A stretch of 64,000 nt of DNA from Bifidobacterium tsurumiense (GTDB lineage: Bacteria > Actinomycetota > Actinomycetes > Actinomycetales > Bifidobacteriaceae): the NCBI RefSeq assembly GCF_000741765.1, contig NZ_JGZU01000009.1, positions 86,882 to 150,881 on the forward strand, read 5' to 3'. Under the pieces are notes generated by a model that made no database searches, was not told where the DNA came from, and saw only the letters and a program-made list of their open reading frames with translations. Both the position numbers and the translations under genes were made by a program. Shown in pieces: positions 1 through 8,467 of this stretch. Numbering within the stretch: the first letter of the stretch is position 1; every line of letters starts with the position of its first letter.

Positions 1-371
1 CCTTGTTTTTGAGTCTCTCGCCGTTGTCATCTCTCGGCATTCTTGCATTTTGCACATCGACTGCAATATGCGAACTCGATGGAGACCTCGTTGTGGTGGT
101 CATATCTTCATGCTGTTCCGCAGCTTCAATATGACATGATTTATGAAACGTTTGCAGTCACGCATAACCCCATATCTATGTGCCATATACGATGCATTGT
201 CATCACTTTGGCAATGAGAGCGTTTGCAAATATTGCAATAAATTACCGTATTTTCAGTCCACATTTTCATATATGAAGTCGCTATAAACCCTGAAACTGT
301 GGTATTTTTAGTGTTACGTTTGCAATAGCAAACGTTCTCATATTATTCTGCGAAGAAGCAGGGAGGATAAG
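1..371. promoter_or_regulatory. Upstream control region of the amylase gene
   Basis: No convincing gene is seen here. The sequence CGTTTGCA occurs at 149-156, 221-228 and 317-324, and its reverse complement follows at 328-335. Positions 316-335 form a perfect palindrome of ACGTTTGC and GCAAACGT around AATA. Known LacI-family sugar regulators bind this kind of GCAAACG/CGTTTGC half-site, so repression by such a regulator (for example a maltose/starch regulator) is inferred. The palindrome lies about 36-55 bases before the start codon, where a repressor could block the promoter. Confidence 0.5.
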
Positions 372-3300
372 GTGCGACGAAGCACTCGTATATTCGCATA
401 CCTTGCGAATGTATTCACATCAACATTCACAACGAAATACTGCGAACAGTCTGGGAAGCTGACCAGAGTGGAGCGCAGACGATATGCACGGAAAACCCGT
501 GCTGTGAACATATGGAAAAAGGCGGCGGCCGGTGCAGTGGCGGCTGCCACACTATTTGGAGGAATGGGCATTGCCTCTGCTGCCTTTGCCGCCAATAGGG
601 ACAGCTATCAGGATACGGTGGGCAACTCCGCCTTTGAATCAGCCAGACAGACTTACGGTTTGGCCGAGCATATGAAGGACGGCGCCATCCTCCACGCCTG
701 GATGTGGTCATTCAATACCATCACGGAGAATATGGAGGCGATCGCCAAAGCCGGTTACACTTCCATCCAGACAGAGCCGATGAGCAAAATCAAATATGTT
801 CCGGCGAATGGCAAACGATTCACTGAAAATTGGTATTACGTCTACCAGCCTGCGAATACCGCAATCGGCAATTTCGTGGTTGGCAGCGAAGACGATCTGA
901 AAACGATGACGGCAACCGCTCACAAATACGGAGTTCGTGTGATCGTTGATGTGGTGGCCAACCATTTCACTTCTGATTGGTCGGCCATAGACTCCAATTG
1001 GCAGAATACGGAGTATTTCCATAAACGCACCGGTTGCGACGGTCCCAATGGGGAAATCAAAGACTATGGCAGCCGATACAAGGTGACACAATGCCATCTT
1101 CTGGGCTTATGGGATCTCAATACGCAAAACCAGTATGTTGCCGATCGTATGCAGGAATTCCTGAAAACAGCCGTTGCGGATGGCGTTGACGGATTCCGTT
1201 ATGATGCCGCCAAACATGTGGAATTGGCGAATGAGAATTTCAATAATTCAAGTTCAAATTATTGGAATACGATATTGAACAACGGGTCTCAATTCCAATA
1301 CGGCGAAGTCCTGCAGGGGGATTCCGGTCTTGATTACCGGGCCTATGGCAATATGTTCCAGAACAATTCCTCCGACGGCGGCGGCAATACGGCGTCGAAT
1401 TACGGGAAAACCATTCGCGCGGCGATAGCTTCGCGCAATCTCGACACCAAGATGGTGAACTACATCGATACCGGAGGCGTCAATGAGGACCAATTGGTCA
1501 CCTGGGTGGAATCCCATGACAACTATGCCAATGGTGACAAGGAATCCACTTGGCTGACAGCCGAGCAAATTCGCTTTGGCTGGGCTATTGTCGGTTCCCG
1601 AAAAGCCGGCGCTCCGCTATTCTTCAATCGACCCAAGGGATCCGGCGGTTCGCAGCCGCAATTCGCGGAAACAAGCCAGCTCGGCGATACCGGCGACGGG
1701 GAATGGAACAATCCTGCAGTAGCGGCGGTGAACCACTTCCGAAATGCCATGGATGGCAAGAGCGAGTATTTGCAAAATTGCAAGGACAAGACCTGCCTCA
1801 TGATCGAGCGATATGCCAAGGATGGCGTGCAGAATGACGGCGTCACGATCGCCAATATGGGAACGGATCAAAATCTCGCCGGTCTCAGCGTCAATCTTGA
1901 TGATGGCACCTATCCCGATGAGGTGAATGGCGGTCAGCTTGTCGTCAAAGACGGCATAATCGTTTCCGGGTATGCCAAAGGCAACGCGATCAGTGTTTTC
2001 TACGTCAAGGGTGAATCCGATCCCAATGTGTCTGCACAGTCGGATGCGCAATCATTTTCTTCGGACAAGGTCAAGGTCACTCTGCATGCACAGGATGCTG
2101 ATACCCTGCAATACACCACATCCGAAGGAGCGTCAGGAAGCTTCAAGGATGGAGACGTCATATGGGTCGGTGCCAATATTGCTGCCGGACAGAGCGTTTC
2201 GGTGACGGTGACCGGCACTGCGAGCAAAGACGGCACAAAGGTCAAGCAAGGGCAGAAGCTGAGCAACACCATAACCATGAACAAAGTGGAGGTGCCTAAG
2301 CAGAACCTCGCATCGCAATACCGCACCAATACAGAAGAGATGAAGGTGAGGAAAACCATCAACTTCAATAGCGGCAAGGATGCGAGCATCGCGGACTGGG
2401 ATAGCTCCATGGTGATCGCACAGGGCGCCGCCAATGATGATCCTCGCGTCTATCGCCCCAATTCCATGTATGAAGTTCCCATTGATCTGTACACCTTGTA
2501 TGGCACCTACGATGACGACAATCTGTATCTGATGTGGGAAATGACCAATGTTTCGGATGTGGTCGATACGGTTGACGATTACCCGCTGAGCCAGGGGCAT
2601 CTGTGGCAAACGCAGAATCTGCCATTCCATATCGCCATCGATACCAAGGACGAAAGCACTCGTATTGGCAATAATGCCGGACTGAGCACAGGTGGATCAT
2701 TGTGGGCGTCCAATATCACATGGGGCGGTGACCAGCAGATCAACAAGGTGGTCACGATTTCCACGAACGGTTCAAACGGTCCTTGGATGTATAGTGGCGA
2801 TGAGAACGGCCTCGACGCCAATGCGGAATATGGTCCGGCAGCCAATGCGGAGACCAATACAAAGAAATCCAATATCAAATTTGGATATGGCAATGGCATC
2901 CTCAGCTCGCAGGTCGTTGGCATCAACGGTGGCTGGGGTGAGAACAACGGACGCTATGTCGGGGATATGAAAGTCGAAAACCAGAATGCAGCCCAATGGG
3001 TGAATTTCAACGATTTAGGCCATAATTCAGCCGGTATGGATGACCATTACGAGATCGCCATTCCATTGGAGGAACTCGGTACCACAGCAGACCATATTGA
3101 CGAATATGGTCTCGGTGTTCAACTGGCTGCGACCTTCGGCTTGTCCGCCATGGATTCCTTGCCATACGATCTGGCGATGAATGACAATGCGGATCTGCCG
3201 GATACGGGTTCTCAGTTGAATAACTCCTTTGAGAAATCAGATGATGATATGTTCACTGTGACCATGGCCAATATCGGAGGAACCTCGGTGCCATCCGCAG

Positions 3301-4457
3301 TGAGATCAGTCTCGATCGACCAGACCGATTACACCACTGATATCACGGATGGTGTGCAGACCAAGCAGTTGACGGTCACCACCGATTCTGCCGGAGCATC
3401 GGTGTCGTGGAGCTCTTCGGATACACAGATTGCAACGGTCGACGCCGATGGTGTGGTCACCCCTGTCGCAGCCGGCGTGGCTACCATCACTGCAAAGGCG
3501 GGCGGCGTATCGGATTCGATAACCGTCACCGTCACTGGTGGCCCTCAGGTGGATCCGGTCGCAACCAACACCATATATGCCATCAAGCCTTCGGGCTGGA
3601 ACAAGATGTTCGCCTATGTGTACACAGGAGACGGCTCTTCGGCCCATCCCAATGCGTCCTGGCCTGGCGTGGAGATGGAAGCGGTAGATGCGAATGATGG
3701 ATGCGCCCAATCCGGTTGGTACAAGTACGTGGTTCCCGATGATTTGTCTGCGGGCGCCAAGGTCTTGTTCAACGATGGTGGCGGCCGGCAATATCCTGGC
3801 GTTAATCAGCCTGGTATGCCGTATGATGGCGGTACCGTGCAGTGGGACGGTGCAGGCAATGCGAATTCCCTGGCTGCTTTGAACTGCCCTGTAGCCGTAA
3901 CCGGTGTGGTGATCAGTGGTGACGGACTGAGCGATGGAAAGCTTATTCTGAAGTCCGGCGCAAGCGTGCAGCTTTCCGCAACGGTGAAGCCCGACAACGC
4001 CACAGAACGGCGCGTCACATGGAGCAGTTCCGATTCTTCTGTGGCAATGGTCACCGGCACGGGAATGCTTACCGCAGGTTCGCAGGCCGGTACGGCAACG
4101 GTGACTGCATTCGCAGGAGGCAAGAGCGCCAGCGTCAAGGTCATGGTTTCCGCGCCTGAACGGCCTATGACGGTGTATTACAAGCCGGATCCATCATGGA
4201 AGTATGTCAAGATCAACTATCTTGCAGCAGGCAAATGGTCCGAGCCGACAAGCATGACTGCCACGTGTTCTGGTTGGTACAAGATCACGGTTCCTGATAC
4301 AGGAGGTGAGCAAGTACGTATGGCCTTCGGCTACGGATCCACGTGGGACAACCAGTCCGGCAAGGATTACTATGTGTCAGGTGACAGCGTTGCCGTATCT
4401 GGAGGCCAGCTCGTTGCGGACGTCACGCCGAATTGTGCCGTCTCCAATAAACAATGA
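372..4457 (+). CDS. Secreted multidomain alpha-amylase (GH13_28 with starch-binding modules)
   Basis: Extracellular endo-acting enzyme cleaving alpha-1,4 bonds of starch. GH13 regions are visible: DVVANH near residue 195, GFRYDAAKH with nucleophile Asp278, acid/base Glu312 in QYGEVLQ, and ESHDN with Asp383. The opening ILHAWMWSFNT matches subfamily GH13_28 (Bacillus AmyE type). After a roughly 300-residue module around 655-965 resembling CBM74 come a Big_2 Ig-like domain, a CBM26-like module (about 1060-1160), a second Big_2 domain and a C-terminal CBM25-like module. A signal peptide ends near AFA (about residue 73). The GTG start at 372 has a GGGAGG site; it gives an unusually long n-region, and GTG at 468 would give a normal signal length but lacks a ribosome site. 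No sortase motif is present, so the enzyme is released or held by its binding modules. Such multi-CBM amylases are known for resistant starch granules; that use is inferred. Confidence 0.93.
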   Translation: MRRSTRIFAYLANVFTSTFTTKYCEQSGKLTRVERRRYARKTRAVNIWKKAAAGAVAAATLFGGMGIASAAFAANRDSYQDTVGNSAFESARQTYGLAEHMKDGAILHAWMWSFNTITENMEAIAKAGYTSIQTEPMSKIKYVPANGKRFTENWYYVYQPANTAIGNFVVGSEDDLKTMTATAHKYGVRVIVDVVANHFTSDWSAIDSNWQNTEYFHKRTGCDGPNGEIKDYGSRYKVTQCHLLGLWDLNTQNQYVADRMQEFLKTAVADGVDGFRYDAAKHVELANENFNNSSSNYWNTILNNGSQFQYGEVLQGDSGLDYRAYGNMFQNNSSDGGGNTASNYGKTIRAAIASRNLDTKMVNYIDTGGVNEDQLVTWVESHDNYANGDKESTWLTAEQIRFGWAIVGSRKAGAPLFFNRPKGSGGSQPQFAETSQLGDTGDGEWNNPAVAAVNHFRNAMDGKSEYLQNCKDKTCLMIERYAKDGVQNDGVTIANMGTDQNLAGLSVNLDDGTYPDEVNGGQLVVKDGIIVSGYAKGNAISVFYVKGESDPNVSAQSDAQSFSSDKVKVTLHAQDADTLQYTTSEGASGSFKDGDVIWVGANIAAGQSVSVTVTGTASKDGTKVKQGQKLSNTITMNKVEVPKQNLASQYRTNTEEMKVRKTINFNSGKDASIADWDSSMVIAQGAANDDPRVYRPNSMYEVPIDLYTLYGTYDDDNLYLMWEMTNVSDVVDTVDDYPLSQGHLWQTQNLPFHIAIDTKDESTRIGNNAGLSTGGSLWASNITWGGDQQINKVVTISTNGSNGPWMYSGDENGLDANAEYGPAANAETNTKKSNIKFGYGNGILSSQVVGINGGWGENNGRYVGDMKVENQNAAQWVNFNDLGHNSAGMDDHYEIAIPLEELGTTADHIDEYGLGVQLAATFGLSAMDSLPYDLAMNDNADLPDTGSQLNNSFEKSDDDMFTVTMANIGGTSVPSAVRSVSIDQTDYTTDITDGVQTKQLTVTTDSAGASVSWSSSDTQIATVDADGVVTPVAAGVATITAKAGGVSDSITVTVTGGPQVDPVATNTIYAIKPSGWNKMFAYVYTGDGSSAHPNASWPGVEMEAVDANDGCAQSGWYKYVVPDDLSAGAKVLFNDGGGRQYPGVNQPGMPYDGGTVQWDGAGNANSLAALNCPVAVTGVVISGDGLSDGKLILKSGASVQLSATVKPDNATERRVTWSSSDSSVAMVTGTGMLTAGSQAGTATVTAFAGGKSASVKVMVSAPERPMTVYYKPDPSWKYVKINYLAAGKWSEPTSMTATCSGWYKITVPDTGGEQVRMAFGYGSTWDNQSGKDYYVSGDSVAVSGGQLVADVTPNCAVSNKQ

Positions 4458-4495
4458 AGTAACGGTGCAATTCTTCAAGAGTTGAAGTGCTGAGG

Positions 4496-4533
4496 AAAGC
4501 GTCTGGCGGGGTTTCTGCTCCGCCAGACGCTTT
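4496..4533. terminator. Terminator between amylase and the lysR-type gene
   Basis: A perfect 14-bp stem (AAAGCGTCTGGCGG with its complement) is followed by GTTTT. It lies 39 bases after the amylase stop and can serve both converging transcripts. Confidence 0.85.
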
Positions 4534-4730
4534 GTTTTAGTGGCAAGACATGGTTCTCAGCGCTGATTGCAGACTTCACTGAGGTCATCATTACTGTCGT
4601 TATTTCAGCAAGAAGTGCGGTACTGAGTACTGAAATTTGCGCAGCCATCATTGCGGCAATAACTGATGCAATGATGACTGCGCTTATCTCAAATTGCTGT
4701 CAGCATCGGATGAGCGAGAATTGTTCGAAT

Positions 4731-5654
4731 CTAGTCAATGAGTTTGTACCCGTGGCGGTCCACAACCTCTTTGAGCTTTTCGATGTAGCTCTGTGCGGCC
4801 TTGGAAAGCTTGGCTCGCTCATTGGTAACCCAGCCGACCAGCATGGTTTCGTCGCTATCGAGCGGAACGGTGAGGATTTTCTCATTGTTCAAATCACCGT
4901 TATCAATACCAGTGCACACAGTGTACGCATTCAAGCCAATGATGAAGTTGAGCATGGTTGCACGATCAGTGACATTGATTTGCTTGGGAGAGTATTCAGG
5001 CCACACCGCTTCCTCGGCGAAGAAGAAACTTCCTTCATCGCCCTGCTCGTATTGCAGGAACGGGAATGGCTTGAGATCCTCCATGGTGACACGTTGCTTG
5101 CTGGCAAGAGGGTTGTCTCTTGAAATGAACACATGCAGCGGGGCGCGGAATAACGGATGGAACTCCAGATGCCTTTCACGCAACAGCTTGCCGATAACAT
5201 GCTTATTGAAATCAGAAAGATAGATGATGCCGATTTCCGACAGCATATTGGCCACTTGATTGATAATGTCCTTGGTGCGAGTCTCGCGCAGTGTGAATTC
5301 AAACTCGTCGGATTGGCTGGAGTTGATCATCTCCACGAATGCTTCCACTGCGAACATGTAATGCTGAGTGGATACGCTGCAAAGCTGCTTGCGCGGTTTC
5401 GCGTTCTTGTAACGCTCTTCAAGCAGTGAGGCCTGATCGAGCACCTGCCTGGCATATGTCAGGAATTCTGCGCCATCAACAGTCAGAGCGATGCCTTGGG
5501 ACGATCGCGTGAAAATCTCGATGCCCAGTTCGTTTTCCAATTCCTTGACGGATGAGCTCAAGGCCGGCTGCGAAACATAGAGCTCGTGGGAAGCCTCGTT
5601 CATCGAACCGCATTCGACTATTTTGACGATGTATTTCAGCTGCAGCAAAGTCAT
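4731..5654 (-). CDS. LysR-family transcriptional regulator
   Basis: A 307-residue protein of normal LysR length. The N-terminal winged helix-turn-helix is clear (LQLKYIVKIVECGSMNEASHEL then VSQPALSSSVKELE, residues 5-45), followed by the two-lobe effector domain. No Shine-Dalgarno sequence is seen before the ATG, so translation may be leaderless or coupled to the HAD gene that ends 76 bases upstream on the same strand. It is the last member of a possible minus-strand group (ABC-F, nnr, HAD, lysR). The ligand and targets cannot be read from the sequence. It converges on the amylase gene, but nothing shows that it controls it. Confidence 0.9.
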   Translation of the reverse strand: MTLLQLKYIVKIVECGSMNEASHELYVSQPALSSSVKELENELGIEIFTRSSQGIALTVDGAEFLTYARQVLDQASLLEERYKNAKPRKQLCSVSTQHYMFAVEAFVEMINSSQSDEFEFTLRETRTKDIINQVANMLSEIGIIYLSDFNKHVIGKLLRERHLEFHPLFRAPLHVFISRDNPLASKQRVTMEDLKPFPFLQYEQGDEGSFFFAEEAVWPEYSPKQINVTDRATMLNFIIGLNAYTVCTGIDNGDLNNEKILTVPLDSDETMLVGWVTNERAKLSKAAQSYIEKLKEVVDRHGYKLID

Positions 5655-5730
5655 ACTGGCAGTGTATATCAGCGTCTCTATCGAGGGAATTTGGTTTCAC
5701 TGAGCTTGTCTCCCAGCGCAATACACCTAT

Positions 5731-6384
5731 CTAGTCCCTTGTTGGCAGAGCGACACCGAGTCCTTGCAGATCCTTGCGCGCTTGCTCGGCATCAGTGAAT
5801 CGGAAAGCATGCAATCCAACAGCATGTGCACCATCGATATTTTTGGCGGTATCGTCGAAAAAGACCGAGGTTTGCGCGGAGATATCGAATCTGCGCAAAG
5901 CGAGTTCATAGATATCCGCATTCGGTTTATGCATCTTCTCCACGCCCGAAACCACCGTGCCATTCAACAGTCGTTCAAGCTGGGGGAACTTTTCAAAGGC
6001 GATATGAAATGTCTCATGTGACCAGTTGGTCAGGCCCCACACGCCGAGTCCGGCTTCGCGAATATCGTTGAGCAACGCCTCCATTCCAGGAAGCATACGG
6101 GGCAGAGCATCGCCATAATGCTTGATGTAATACCGGAAAATCGAGGCGAGTTCCTCACCGTACTCAGCCTGATATTCCACAATGAGATCGGCGAAATCCT
6201 CACCGGCATCCATGCGATCCTCATAATGATAGAAACCACAAGGATCATCGTCAGCGCAAATCCGGTCGACAATGGCCTGATCGAAATGGCCTTGCAGACA
6301 TGCTCTGCATTGCCAATCCAGCAAGACTCCGCAAAAGTCAAAGATTACATCATGAATTGGCTGAGGGGTTTGCATTCCGGTCAT
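5731..6384 (-). CDS. HAD-superfamily hydrolase (haloacid dehalogenase type)
   Basis: A 217-residue cytosolic phosphatase-like protein. The motif I region reads DVIFDFCGVLLDWQ, so the second Asp of the usual DxD is replaced by a Cys (DFC); motif II is LTNWS; motif IV is VFFDDTAKNIDGA. Missing the second Asp, which protonates the leaving group in phosphatases, is typical of dehalogenase-like or atypical members, so the substrate is open. The start at 6384 is chosen because AAAGGTGG precedes that ATG; a 34-residue upstream extension has no support. It sits 67 bases after nnr and 76 before lysR, all on the same strand. Confidence 0.82.
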   Translation of the reverse strand: MTGMQTPQPIHDVIFDFCGVLLDWQCRACLQGHFDQAIVDRICADDDPCGFYHYEDRMDAGEDFADLIVEYQAEYGEELASIFRYYIKHYGDALPRMLPGMEALLNDIREAGLGVWGLTNWSHETFHIAFEKFPQLERLLNGTVVSGVEKMHKPNADIYELALRRFDISAQTSVFFDDTAKNIDGAHAVGLHAFRFTDAEQARKDLQGLGVALPTRD

Positions 6385-6451
6385 TGCGCCACCTTTGGTT
6401 TGACGGTCTGTGTACAACGGCCAGTCTATCCGAATCTCGGCACCGAGCATG

Positions 6452-8335
6452 TCATGAAACCGAATCTGAAAACAGTGCCTCAACAACTTGGGGTAGTGAA
6501 CCGATAAGTTCTGAGGCCACTATCGGTTGTCCTATTGTCGATGGCTGAGTCACTTGGAAATTGACGTTCTTGTCATATCTGCGTATGTGCTCGGTCAGTG
6601 ACCATGGCCTCATGCCGGCAGCCGCCCGTGCCGCATTGCCGTGGATGAATGCTGCGCTCGCAGCAATGTCAACTGTGGAAATGGGCGTTGAGCTGTTTGA
6701 GTCCGTCATTGCTTCGGTTTGTGCAAGCAGAGCTCCCATAACACCAGCAAGGACATCGCCCGCGCCTGCCGTTGCGAGCCAAGAAGTGGCGCTGTCCACG
6801 GTGAGCGTTCGGATGTCGCCGTTAGTATCAGGGCCCACAACAATCGTGCATGCTCCTTTGAGCAATACCGTGGAGCCTGTGAACTGCTGGATGCGCCGAG
6901 CCCATCGGTATGGTTCGGCGTTGATTTCCTGAGCCGTGACGGTTTCTCCGTAGCGTTTGAGCAATCGTGACAATTCCCCTGAATGAGGAGTTATGATCAC
7001 TCTTCCTGAGACGCGTTGGGGGAGCAGCGACAGTGCCCCTGCATCCACGCAGAGCGGAATGTCAGTTGCGGAACCATGGTGAGATGAAGGAATATCATTG
7101 CGTTCCGGATCGTTGTTACCTGCCGCACCGATCTCAACTGTGTCGACATCATGCAGGTCGGTCCCTGCCGCATCGTCCGTGTACCGCTTCAACAAGGAGG
7201 CAATATGCTCGCGTTGCGTATCATATGCGTCATCAGTATCCGGCACCCCTGAACCTACGATCCAAGACTGCACTCGACCTGGTGAAAGCACCGCCTCGGG
7301 AAGTTGGGCAAGCACCATATTCGATGCGCGATCCGGTCCCAGATAGCGAACCATCCCCACATTAGATCGTGCCGCTGCCTCTGCGGAAAGCACTGCGGCA
7401 CCGGGATATTGCGCGGAACCGGTGATCAGTCCGACAACACCACGAGAATATTTTGAATCAGTATGTTGCGGCAAGCGGATTGTCTTGCGTGCGATATCGG
7501 CATCCATGGCTCTCGCAACCGGTGATGCGGTATGTAGCGGGAAATCAAAATCCACTACTATTATGCGGCCGCAACTGAAACAGGCTGGAGGCAAAATCAA
7601 GCACGGCTTCAACGCGCCGAAGGTTATGGTGACATCGGCTGCGAGCATGTCACCCGGCATTGAGCCATCGTCCACGCCAATGCCGGAGGGAGCGTCCACT
7701 GCGATAACCGAAGGCCTTGGTGATTCTGTGCAATCGCATTGCATATGGGCTCGGTCAGTGCTTTGTGTGCAAGACTGCCATGCCTCGGAATGATTGATTG
7801 CATTCACCAGTTCTTTGGCGACGCCGCGCAACGGTCCTTGAGCGCCTATCCCCGTTATGGCATCGAGCACCACATCCGCCCGGCTCACCAATTCCACTGC
7901 TTCTGCCGGAGTGCTTTTGACAATATGTCCCTCTATGGATCCGTCGCATGAGTCAGGCGTATCAAAGAAGTCACATAGATGGAAGAGCTTTCCGCCTGCC
8001 TGCAACAGAGCGGCCAATCCACCATCATGCAATGTTGCTCCGACTGCAATGGCACATACGTCGAATCCTTTGTCGGCCAGTATTGCTCCTGCATACAAAC
8101 CGTCGCCGCCGTTATTGCCTGATCCGCATAGCACCACAATGCGTTGATTCCGGGGCCGGTTTTCGGGCCGCGATGCCAAGACGCCGCAGGCTACATGAGC
8201 TATCGCCGCGGCGGCCTGTGTCATAAGCGGTACGCCGGCTCGCAGCAGCGGTTCTTCGAACTCGCGGATGTGATTTACCACATACGCATTGTGGAGTAAT
8301 GCATAAGCGTGGGTGTCCTTGTTATTCAAGTCCAT
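6452..8335 (-). CDS. nnr: Bifunctional NAD(P)H-hydrate epimerase / ADP-dependent dehydratase
   Basis: Repairs damaged NADHX and NADPHX. The N-terminal half is the YjeF_N epimerase (VLCGSGNNGGDGLYAGAIL near residues 70-90 and the DAITGIG stretch near 160). The C-terminal half is the YjeF_C ribokinase-like dehydratase, with the signature AGAGDVLAG near residue 540. The two activities are fused as in Nnr of E. coli and many actinobacteria. The protein is longer than usual (627 residues) because of hydrophilic inserts around residues 190-215 and before the C-terminal helices. The start at 8335 has GGAGGG just upstream; the reading frame opens four codons earlier only through a TTG. Confidence 0.93.
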   Translation of the reverse strand: MDLNNKDTHAYALLHNAYVVNHIREFEEPLLRAGVPLMTQAAAAIAHVACGVLASRPENRPRNQRIVVLCGSGNNGGDGLYAGAILADKGFDVCAIAVGATLHDGGLAALLQAGGKLFHLCDFFDTPDSCDGSIEGHIVKSTPAEAVELVSRADVVLDAITGIGAQGPLRGVAKELVNAINHSEAWQSCTQSTDRAHMQCDCTESPRPSVIAVDAPSGIGVDDGSMPGDMLAADVTITFGALKPCLILPPACFSCGRIIVVDFDFPLHTASPVARAMDADIARKTIRLPQHTDSKYSRGVVGLITGSAQYPGAAVLSAEAAARSNVGMVRYLGPDRASNMVLAQLPEAVLSPGRVQSWIVGSGVPDTDDAYDTQREHIASLLKRYTDDAAGTDLHDVDTVEIGAAGNNDPERNDIPSSHHGSATDIPLCVDAGALSLLPQRVSGRVIITPHSGELSRLLKRYGETVTAQEINAEPYRWARRIQQFTGSTVLLKGACTIVVGPDTNGDIRTLTVDSATSWLATAGAGDVLAGVMGALLAQTEAMTDSNSSTPISTVDIAASAAFIHGNAARAAAGMRPWSLTEHIRRYDKNVNFQVTQPSTIGQPIVASELIGSLPQVVEALFSDSVS

Positions 8336-8358
8336 GGAACCCTCCAAACCCTGTGAGG

Positions 8359-8447
8359 CCGTGATGATTCCATGGTAGCCATGACCATGACGGCTGCCGC
8401 GGTCATGACTACCATGGAACCATCACGGTTGCCGTGGTCATGACCGG
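8359..8447. repeat. Nested inverted and direct repeat between abc-f and nnr
   Basis: A 25-base arm beginning TGATGATTCCATGGTAG is answered by its complement about 20 bases later with two mismatches. The segment CATGACGGCTGCCGCGGTC also recurs as CATCACGGTTGCCGTGGTC further right. The hairpin falls directly after the ABC-F stop codon on the minus strand, so it may end or stabilise that transcript. Confidence 0.6.
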
Positions 8448-8467
8448 CCTATGCGTCGCGAATGTTC

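Noticed and set aside
43..276. 77-residue open frame at the left edge
   Set aside because: No ribosome site and protein-unlike composition; it overlaps the amylase operator region.
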